Of a stretch of 64,000 nucleotides of DNA, positions 51,748 through 60,008 are shown in pieces. Positions within the stretch are counted from its first letter, which is position 1. Each line of letters opens with the position of its first letter. Source of the stretch: Przewalskia tangutica (lineage: Eukaryota; Streptophyta; Magnoliopsida; Solanales; Solanaceae); the NCBI GenBank assembly GCA_029844215.1, contig CM056727.1, forward strand, positions 22,915,450 to 22,979,449, given 5' to 3'. The notes beneath the pieces are model-generated. The model did no database searches, was not told the DNA's origin, and saw nothing but the letters and a program-made list of their open reading frames with translations. The translations under genes were made by a program, and so were the position numbers.

Positions 51748-52475
51748 ATTTCAGTGTTGGTCTAGAGCTGCCAACCACATCCATTGGGACACCGTCGCAA
51801 CAACACTATGCTACCCAGTGGATGAGTTCGAGTTTGCGCGAAATGGAGCGAGGGGACTGAGTATGTGTCAGTTCAATAGAACAACCAAGGGTTGGCTGTA
51901 CTTTGTAAGTGCCCGCCTGATTACATCGACGCACTTCACCAGAGTGCCTGCATATAAAATAAAACTGGTATATGGAATCATGACAGGGAAGACGATTGAC
52001 GTGGGGAAGGAAATAGTGCAGAGCATTGGAGAAATCAGCAGGTTGGCCACCACTGGTGGGTTGGGACATGGATCACTTGTTTTCACCTTATGTTCTAGAC
52101 ATGGAGTCCCAACCTTGGTCACTGATACTTTTGAGAAGGGACAAACTCCTGTGACATACAGTGTAGTGCACGCTTTTCCTGAGCCAGTCCCTCTAGCAGC
52201 AACAAGAAGGAGAGGTTCCCCAGCACCAAAGAAGGCACCAAGCAGAACAGAGGCGCATGGATGAAGAAGAGCACGAGATGAGGCTCGGTATGAAGCGGCA
52301 AAGCAACCATCAACCACCCTTAGCCTTGGAACCTCCAGTGCCTCTGATGGAGCAGCTGCTCATAAATCAGCAGAGGATGATGCAGAGCTTGGACTCAATA
52401 AGCCAACGTGTCGATCGCTTGGACACAAGGTTTTATCAGTGGTCCATGTATTATCCGCCGCCACCGCCACCATTT

Positions 52476-53669
52476 TGAACCACAAGTCCGTAAGTTGTCC
52501 CGTCTTTCTTTTTAATTTTGAGTCTTGCACACATTAGGGACAATGTGTGATTTAAGTTGGGGGGGGGGGGTCTTAGTTTATTTTTGAGTTTATTTTTGTG
52601 TGTTTTTGAGTCTTTTTATTGTTTATCTTTATGTTTTATATGAGTCTAATTTTTTTTTATGATCATGCATGTTGTAGTTAATTGAAACACCTAGTGAAGT
52701 AAAGTGGGATAATGTAACGGAATTAGAAGCAGAAAATTTGAACACTTAAGTTAGATATGCCAAGAATTCATGAAATCAAAAATTATTTGGGGTATCTTGC
52801 TTGACTTATGCATTGTTGTTGATAAAGCCTATGTGTCTGCTTGCTTGTTATTTGAGGCGAAATAGTTAGGATATACATGTTAGGGAGATGACTCAGACAT
52901 TTCTTTGTTAGCCTTTCTTATCATGCACTGCCTATCCCTGACGAATAAATTGTATCCCTAGTCAGCCCTTTTTTAGCCTAAAATAAGACTTTTCTTTGAC
53001 ACCCTATAATTACATGTTTGTGCCATAAGTGAAAAATTAAAGATGTTTGGAATGAAAAGTGTGAAAAAGAGACAAAAAGAGAGTGAACAAATTTATGCAC
53101 CCCAATGAAAATAGAAAAATAGGCAAAAGCCTAAGTTTGGGGGTGCCGATTATTCACAATGCACCTCATTCTCCCAAAATAAAAGAGGAGAAAGATAGGT
53201 AAGAGTTTAAAAAGGAAATCAAAAGGAAAGAAAAGAGTTGAAAGAAAAAGAGCTTGTGGTACGTAATTTGAGCCTAAATGTCTATTTTTACCTACCCCTG
53301 CCTAAGCCTACATTACAACCCTGAAAAGTTCTGAAGATCTCTAGTATGTGTATCTATGATTATGGAGAATAGCAAGTGAACATGCAATAGAATTTTGAAA
53401 TTGACATGCATAGGTTAGGTACTCTCACTTCCATTGAGCATGATTGTAATGAATTTGTGAAATATTTGACTTGAGAGTTTAGAATGCTAAAAATCCATGC
53501 TATACATGTTCCTGCATATTATCCTACCAACCTTCATGCTTTTCTAGTGACGATTGTGCAGCAGGCTAATCATGTCTTTGAGTCTTTTATATTCTTTTCT
53601 TTCGTGTCTTTGTTTCTATTTTTGGATCTTTACTCGATGGCGAGCAAATGTTAAGTTTTGGGGGTGTTT
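52476..53669 (+). other. Non-coding 3' part of the Athila-like element
   Basis: No ORF. It contains a G12 run at 52559-52570, two 'taagttt(g)ggggg' motifs near 53135 and 53653, and the tract next to the 3' LTR that would serve as the polypurine primer. Confidence 0.6.
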
Positions 53670-54079
53670 GATCAGTGTGTTTTGTATATACCTTTTGAGT
53701 CATTTTTAGTTAGTCTTTTGCCCATTTTTGTACAAATATGTGTCGTATTAGGATAGTTTTTCTTTCGAGTCACAGTGGTTTAAAATGACACATTGGCGAA
53801 AAGAAGCAAAAAGAGGGCAGAAACAGAGGTTCCAGAGCCAAAAGAGACGGAAAGTTGGCCCCAGACGAAGAACATGGCGGCGCCGTGTCTCCACTCATTC
53901 AGGCACTACAAGGCCACGGCGCCCAGGACGCTGAAGAGCTGCAGAAGTCTCGGCGCCACGGCGCCGAATCTCAGGATTCCTCTTTTGTATAGGCTTAGAT
54001 ATAAGGGATGAATATTGTACTCTATATATACTTTGATATTAATAAAAGACTCCCCAAAGGAGATTAATATCATCTTACC
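53670..54079 (+). repeat. Fused 3' LTR fragments: Athila-like (53670-53975) and copia element 2 (53976-54079)
   Basis: The first part matches the 5' LTR from tgatc(a/g)gtgt to gccgaatctcagg. The sequence then switches abruptly to cctcttttgtataggcttag, which is the copia 3' LTR, ending cttacc before the gtatt duplication. The junction marks a deletion that removed the rest of both elements. Confidence 0.85.
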
Positions 54080-54084
54080 GTATT

Positions 54085-55660
54085 TGATTAATCGGGCTAA
54101 TAAATTTTGCATACGAAGACTTGAAATAAAACAAGTTATGAGTTATATATATATATATATACCACCAGAAAACAAGGAGGAAAAAAAATTAAGAAAGAAA
54201 ACGTAAGCATATATGGTTGTTAGACCTACCATTAACTTATTTCATCCATAGATTTGGCTTTTCAAGTTTCTTCAATTTTTATTTTGGAGACTTCTAAAGA
54301 TTTGGCTTTTCAAGTTTCAGTCGTTAGAGAATGATGGTGGACTGAAAGGATGTATTCAATGTATTCGGGAGGTACTATCATCACATTTAGAAGCCGGTTG
54401 TGCTGTTAAAGTTAAGGAATCCGAAAAATGTTATGAAGCTATGAGCAACTGTTCTTTGTCATCACAATCTATATCTCAAGGAGTCTAGAATGAAACAAAA
54501 GCAGTGTCTAATGGCCTGTTATGAAACAGCAGGCAACATGATGCCCAATTATGTGGCAATAAATTTCTACATGAGAATTGATTGAAGGATCGAGGAGTTC
54601 TTAGCGACAAATTGACTGAGAACTAAGGGATATTTCTTCGGAGACAATATGGATTGAGTTGAAGCTCAATTCAAGGATTCAAAGAGTTTTTCACAGGTCA
54701 ATCAATTGTTAGATTGCATGTTTTTCATTTGTTTAGCTCAGGATAGGAGAATCGAGGAATTTCTAGCCAGAATTGGACTGGAAATTGAGGAAGACTCCGC
54801 TGCATATCCGAGCTTATTATAATAACTTGCGTGATGAGAATCGAGAGATTCTCTAGTTCGAATGAGACTAGAGAACGAGGGGTTCTTGTCGTCTATCTTG
54901 CGTGATGAGAATCGAGATATTCTCTAGTTCGAATGAGACTGGAGAACGAGGGGTTCTTGTCGTCGTTTTGCATAGGGAGAATCGAGGGATTCTCTGGTCC
55001 GAGCGAGACTAGAGAACGAGAGGTTCTTCGTTGTTTTTGTGGGAGTTGAAGCTCCTGCTTGAAAATGCTAATTGACCACTGGTGATGTTACTGGTGTTGC
55101 TGCTTCTACCTACTATTGTTGCTGCTTAAGATCAGTGAGGTGAAAAAAAGAATAAGTGGGATCTAATTTCTGCTATTTTGTTGTCTGGTTCTTATAGTTG
55201 TTGCTTGCTGTTGTCAAGCATTTTGTGATGTTGATGTTGTGGATATTATATTGTTTTTGCTGAAACTCATTATTATGATGAATTATGGAGTTTATGCAAC
55301 GTTGTATTACTTTTAGAAATTTCTATTTCTCAGCTGCAGGACTGATTTTTGTGTGAATCTGCTGAAAAATGTTAATGTTGCAGTGTTATTGTGGACAATG
55401 TTGTTTTTTGTAATTTGATGTAACAACTGTTGGCTCGCGTGATGAGTTTTTGAGAGTTGTTACACAGGAAGACTTCTGAAAATGCAAGAAAAACTGAAAT
55501 CTAATGTTGTTGCTGCAGTAGTCGAGCTTATTTTGCTGCAGTTGTTGTTGTTAAAACTGCTGGAGCAGTAGCAGAATGCAGGAGCACTGCTTTGATATGT
55601 AGTTTGTGCTGTGGTTGCTACTGCTACAATGATTGTTGGACAACGCATTTCATTGTAAAA
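54085..55660. other. Region right of the stack, with a degenerate 73-bp tandem repeat
   Basis: About 54827-55040 holds three units of gagaatcgagagattctcta + gttcgaatgagact + agagaacgaggggttcttgt, period about 73 bp, with two more degraded units near 54590 and 54770. A short coding-like stretch near 54322-54488 reads LENDGGLKGCIQCIREVLSS and continues to a stop; I do not recognise it. Confidence 0.5.
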
Positions 55661-55669
55661 ATAAATGAG

Positions 55670-56005
55670 GGACAGAGTAAGAGAATAAGGTGCATGGCTC
55701 ATAAATGCTTTGCTATTTGTGATGAAGGTGTTATCAGAAAGCTAGTTAGTGAAGACTTCCTGATTTGTCATAGAAGTTTGATTGGTTTCTCCTTGAATCA
55801 TACATTGAGGATAATAAAATGGTGAAATTGTGTCCAATTTCCCCTCATTGTGGGAATACTATACGGGTAGAGGCTAATGAATTTTGTGAAGTAGAATGTT
55901 CATGTGGTTTACAGTTCTATTTCAGTTGCTTATCAGAATCACATTCACCTTGTTCTTGCTGGATGTGGGAACTTTGGGCCAAAAAGTGCCGAGACGAATC
56001 AGAGA
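55670..56005 (+). pseudogene. ARIADNE-type RBR E3 ubiquitin ligase fragment
   Basis: It corresponds to the end of RING1 and the IBR domain: KRIRCMAHKCFAICDEGVIR, then LCPISPHCGNTIRVEANEFC, CSCGLQFYFSCLSESHSPCS and WELWAKKCRDESETV. Cys/His zinc ligands of the IBR are kept, but the two parts lie in different frames and the N-terminal, RING2 and Ariadne domains are absent. It is intronless over this span and lies about 170 bases before a copia polypurine tract and LTR, which suggests it may have been carried by a retroelement. As a ligase it cannot work. Confidence 0.8.
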
Positions 56006-56175
56006 CAGTTAAGCTAATGTTCCTGAACTAGCTTATGGTGAAACTAATGTTGTTTCTGGTTTGGCCACTGCTGCTACTGATGCTATTTCTATTGCTAAAG
56101 AAATTGTTATGTAGCGGTGTCGCGTAGTTTCAGCTAAGCTGAAACCTATGTTTTCAGTGCCTAGCTTGAGGGGGG

Positions 56176-56494
56176 TGTTGAAGTATAAGGAATACACGGA
56201 TATACACACATATATATATACTCAGTATACATATCACATATGTATAGTTGGTAGTGGGTTGTTAGTAGCAATTAGAGTTAACAGTGTTAGTTATCTGTTA
56301 GAATTCTGTTAGAGTGCAATTAGAGTTAACAGTAGTTAGCTTAGCCTATAAATAGGAATACTCCCTTGTAATTACGTTTTGAGCTAAAATAATATAGAAT
56401 CACAGAAGAGCAGTTTTTGCTCCCAAAATATCTCTTCTTCTTCGATGGACCTTGTCCAGAACAAACATGTACGCTCGGATTACAACTTCTAACA
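56176..56494 (+). mobile_element. copia 3' LTR with polypurine tract
   Basis: gcttgaggggggtgttgaag is the typical polypurine tract and LTR start of a copia element. The LTR (about 319 bp) runs from TGTTGAAGTATAAGG to caacttctaaca and includes tagcctataaataggaatac (its TATA region). No second copy of this LTR is present in the window. Confidence 0.8.
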
Positions 56495-57885
56495 GTTACT
56501 CTTTAACTCCAATATAATTAATGGTAGTTAGAATTAGAATAAATAATACAGCCTTTAACTTTTAAAGAAATAAGTAAGACTATGCTATTAGCCCAAAGGT
56601 GTGTAAACAAACCCCAACTACAATATAATAAGTTTATGATTCCATACGTAGAAATTAAACTACTGACTTACAGTTGGAATTGTGAGGACAATTTAAGAAT
56701 ATATTCACATTCTTGTCTCCAAGTTGCCAATCTATGAGTGTGTTTAGGGCTTTCTTTTATACTTGGAAGATAATTTACGATATGACTTTCTCCAAAAGGA
56801 AGAACCCAGAGATACTTTTTTAAACATCCTTAAATGATTATGCTAAAGAATATTATAAGATTTTTTGGTTATATTACAATTAAAGAACTATTAGTACCCT
56901 TTACTTAAGAGATTACTTTCTTAGTAGTTGCTAGTCGTCTCATTTCCTTACTTCTTGCCTATTCGAATTGAACTATTCTATTATAAGCTACGCAATTAAT
57001 TTATTCTTGACCAAGACTCCAAAAATATTTATGAGAAAAGCTACTTCTTTACGCTTCTGATAAAACTTTTGCTACTACTCAAATATACTTATTCTTTTCC
57101 TATAAGCTTAGCTAAACACACTAATTCTCTAAAAATAAATATTCTTTTAAAAAAATAAACGTTTTGAACTTTCCCAAAAACTTGGCCAAACAGGCTAAAA
57201 GCCTAAGAAAGAAGAACTGAAAGTCTATGCAATTCTTTAAGGCAAAACTTGTGCCAAATTTGTCTTTTAACCCAATTGGAAGGCAAGTAAACTACCATTT
57301 ATTCAAGTCTTCTTTCATAAACTTTCAAGTCCCTTATAATAGAAGTCCTCTCATGCATCCTAAAATTTGGGCAAACAATCAAAGCACATTATCTGATGTT
57401 GACTTTGCTTTTAGAAGTCTTTAAGTTTTAGATTCCCATGAAACCCACCAGCTATTTCCACAAAATCTCCAACTTTTCCTTTGTTAAAAAGACATTGATC
57501 ATTAAGTCACCTACCTAAAACTTGCTTTGTTTGGAAATGAGAGAAGGAAAGGTAAGGGAAAAGAAAATATTTTGAATTTTCCTTTATTTTGTTTGATATA
57601 TGCAAAATGGAAAGGAAAATGAGCAACCAAATTAATTATTAAAAAAGAAAAGATAATATACTTTTGGGCAAGTTACACATTTGGCCAGTCAACCAAAATA
57701 ATTTTCCGCTATCCAAATATACAAAAATTATACACTTATTATGTAAAATATATGTATATATTATTTTGGATGACGGCTATACAGTGTAAAAATTCCAGCA
57801 ACTCACTTTCTTCACCATTTCCCCTCTCCTCATTTTCTATTCTCTTTCTTACCTTCAAATCATGGGACAAAGGTGTTAAAAATTT
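56495..57885. other. Intergenic and BBE-like promoter region
   Basis: AT-rich; no gene recognised. The open frame at 57227-57424 has no family feature. Confidence 0.45.
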
Positions 57886-57894
57886 GAATATAAG
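57886..57894 (+). promoter_or_regulatory. Candidate TATA box of the BBE-like gene
   Basis: gaatataag lies about 54 bases before the ATG at 57948, giving a leader of roughly 25 bases. Confidence 0.45.
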
Positions 57895-57947
57895 GCCTCT
57901 CCTTCATACTTGTTGATAACAGAACAAGCAAGAAAACAAGAGAGGCT

Positions 57948-59588
57948 ATGGCTTCTTCAATCTCTATTATTCTTTCTTCATTCATGTTCCTATTTTCAGC
58001 TTCATGTGCTGTTTCATACACAATTCAAGATCAATTTTATCAATGCATTACTCTTCATTCGGATCGTTCGATCCCTTTCTCCACAGCTTTCTTCACTCCT
58101 ACTTCCAATGCTACTTCATTCAACTCTGTCCTTAACTCCACTGCCCAAAATCTAAGGTGTTTGACAACTTCTCAACAAAAACCTCTGCTTATTTTCACTG
58201 CTTTAATAGAATCCCATGTCCAATCGGCGGTCATTTGCGCGAAAGAGCTAAAAGTTCAGCTCAGAGTTAGGAGTGGAGGCCATGACTATGAAGGCCTATC
58301 TTATACATCAGAAATGAAAAGATCAGTGCCCTTTATCTTGCTTGACTTAGCTAAACTTCGCACGATCAAAGTGGATATTGAGGACAACAGTGCTTGGGTT
58401 CAAGCTGGTGCGACGATTGGTGAAGTGTATTATAGGATTGCAGAAAAAAGCAAGACACATGGTTATCCTGCTGGCCTATGCACCAGCTTAGGAATTGGTG
58501 GTCATATCACTGGTGGAGCTTATGGTCCTATGATGAGGAAATATGGTCTTGGAGCTGACAATGTTGTCGATGCTCGTATTGTTGATGCAAGTGGCAGAGT
58601 TCTTGATAGGGACTTAATGGGACAAGACTTGTTTTGGGCAATCAGAGGGGGTGGTGGAGGCAGTTTCGGTATACTTTTAGCTTGGAAAATTAGACTTGTT
58701 CCTGTTCCATCAACGGTCACAGTTTTCACAGTTGCAAAGACACTGGAAACTGGTGCAACAAAAGTACTAAACAAATGGCAACATGTTGCAGACAAGATTG
58801 ATGAAGATCTCTTCATCAGAGTCATCATAACTACAGCCAATTCAACAAAGGGGAAGAAAACAGTACAAACAGCTTACCAAGCATTGTTTCTTGGCAAAAC
58901 TGATAGGCTTCTTGATGTGATGAATCATAGCTTCCCTGAATTGGGATTGACACGAAAGGATTGTGTCGAAATGAGCTGGATTGAATCAGTCATTTATATT
59001 GCTGGATATCCAAGTAACATTAAGCCTGAGTTTCTACTTCAAGGGAAGTCATTGTCCCCACCAGTATACTTCAAGGCTAAATCGGACTTTCTCCGTGTAC
59101 CAGTTCCAGTAACTGGACTTGAAGGAATGTGGAAGAAGTTTTTACAAGAAGATATACCTATGATGATATGGAATCCCTATGGAGGTATGATGGGGAAGAT
59201 ATCAGAATCTTCAATTCCATTCCCACACAGAAAAGGGGTAATCTGCAAGATACAGTACTTAACTGCTTGGTTAGATGGAGACAAGAAATCTGCAGATAAA
59301 CATATCAACTGGATCAGAGGGCTTTATGAGTACATGGGCACTTTTATGTCCAAGTTTCCTAGAGAAGCTTATGTAAATTATAGAGATCTTGATTTGGGTA
59401 TGAACAAAAATGTCCACTCAAATTTCTTGGAAGCTAGTGTTTGGGGGAAAAAGTATTTCAAGAACAATTATGATAGGCTTGTGCTTGTGAAGACTATGGT
59501 TGATCCTGATAACTTCTTTTGGCATGAACAGAGTCTACCAATCCTTCCCTTCAAAGTTGGTCAAGATGGGAAAAGTTTGATTCACTGA
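57948..59588 (+). CDS. Berberine-bridge-enzyme-like FAD oxidoreductase, secreted
   Basis: 546 aa, one exon, intact. The family is made of FAD-linked oxidases in the secretory pathway or apoplast; known members oxidise alkaloid precursors, monolignols or oligosaccharides. Substrate here is unknown. A signal peptide covers about 1-22 (SIIILSS-type hydrophobic core ending SASCAVS). The FAD-binding domain spans about 75-250. VRSGGHDYEG carries His112, and GLCTSLGIGGHITGG carries Cys178, the two residues that give bicovalent FAD attachment. RGGGGGSFGILLAWKIRLVP follows. The BBE C-terminal domain is at about 475-535 (YVNYRDLDLGMN, YFKNNYDRLVLVKTMVDPDN). Cys33 and Cys97 sit where the family's disulphide lies. 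Several N-glycosylation sequons (NAT, NST) occur near 54-64. The start has an upstream TATA-like box and is the first Met before the signal peptide. Confidence 0.95.
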   Translation: MASSISIILSSFMFLFSASCAVSYTIQDQFYQCITLHSDRSIPFSTAFFTPTSNATSFNSVLNSTAQNLRCLTTSQQKPLLIFTALIESHVQSAVICAKELKVQLRVRSGGHDYEGLSYTSEMKRSVPFILLDLAKLRTIKVDIEDNSAWVQAGATIGEVYYRIAEKSKTHGYPAGLCTSLGIGGHITGGAYGPMMRKYGLGADNVVDARIVDASGRVLDRDLMGQDLFWAIRGGGGGSFGILLAWKIRLVPVPSTVTVFTVAKTLETGATKVLNKWQHVADKIDEDLFIRVIITTANSTKGKKTVQTAYQALFLGKTDRLLDVMNHSFPELGLTRKDCVEMSWIESVIYIAGYPSNIKPEFLLQGKSLSPPVYFKAKSDFLRVPVPVTGLEGMWKKFLQEDIPMMIWNPYGGMMGKISESSIPFPHRKGVICKIQYLTAWLDGDKKSADKHINWIRGLYEYMGTFMSKFPREAYVNYRDLDLGMNKNVHSNFLEASVWGKKYFKNNYDRLVLVKTMVDPDNFFWHEQSLPILPFKVGQDGKSLIH

Positions 59589-60008
59589 AGAACTGCTTTT
59601 GGTTTGATGGTATATTGTAATATTTCAGGTTATCAGGTAAAAGTAAAAATAAGTTAAGTTTTGATTTTCATTTGGTTTCATGATCTGTAATGTGTGTAGC
59701 AGAAGTTTGTATTGATATGAGAAAGTTTTAACATATTAATTTATCTTTTAATAGGTCTTAGTTGACCATGATTTGTGTTGTTGGTGGATTTAAATGTGAA
59801 ATGAATTTGAGAATCATAAAACCAAAGATGATCCACTTCATTCTTACAGCAATTATAAAAGAGATTACTGCATAAAAGTTATGTTTGGTGCTATAGAAAA
59901 AAGTTGAGAAATACATTTGTATCATGGTACATACTATATTTTAAATTCTAACGCGAATTTATACAAGGATCACATATAAAAGCTGTCCACAAATATGCAC
60001 GTTCTTCA
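59589..60008. other. 3' flanks of the convergent BBE-like and VPS2 genes
   Basis: No coding region; the 3' UTRs of both genes should meet here. Confidence 0.5.

Larger units (their letters stand above)
48247..52475 (+). pseudogene. ORF with 'putative plant transposon protein' region, split by a solo LTR
   Basis: The 5' part, 48247-48717, contains APEYDITRFVSKEAKDRYNR, IVPLNTIMVREFYANYPEL and GRCFMRGRYVPMNYEVVNAM. The 3' part, 51755-52264, contains WSRAANHIHWDTVATTLCYP, ITSTHFTRVPAYKIKLVYGI and DVGKEIVQSIGEISRLATTG. A further frame at 52257-52475 follows (LALEPPVPLMEQLLINQQRM, SISQRVDRLDTRFYQW) with a coiled-coil look. Both halves resemble the plant-only domain found in many retroelement-derived plant proteins. 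The 3,030-bp solo LTR inserted between them. The two parts are also one base out of frame at the joint. Confidence 0.75.
43589..53975 (+). mobile_element. Athila-like LTR element lacking pol, with an extra ORF
   Basis: The 5' LTR is 43589-44855. The PBS is tggcgccgttgtcgggga at 44862-44879, the site type of plant Athila/Tat (Ty3/gypsy) elements. Gag is 45074-45982 and beyond, the aspartic protease 46694-47491, and a separate ORF with a plant-transposon-protein region 48247-52475. The 3' LTR fragment is 53670-53975, preceded by a G-rich tract (ttttgggggtgt). No RT, RNase H or integrase is found between protease and 3' LTR, so it is non-autonomous. It interrupts RT of copia element 2. Its 3' LTR is cut at 53975, so the expected second copy of the flanking cttac is missing. 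Confidence 0.88.
38520..54079 (+). mobile_element. Ty1/copia retrotransposon, element 2, with nested insertions
   Basis: The 5' LTR is 38520-38725 (206 bp, starts TGTAAACGTG, ends cttaca). The PBS is tggtatcaagagtc at 38726. Gag, protease, integrase and part of RT follow to 43588. The 3' LTR fragment is 53976-54079. The duplication gtatt occurs at 38515-38519 and 54080-54084, so everything between sits in one original target site. It is interrupted by a solo LTR (39988-41373) and an Athila-like element (43589-53975). The second half of RT, RNase H and the first ~90 bp of the 3' LTR were lost in a deletion whose junction is near 53975. Confidence 0.9.
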
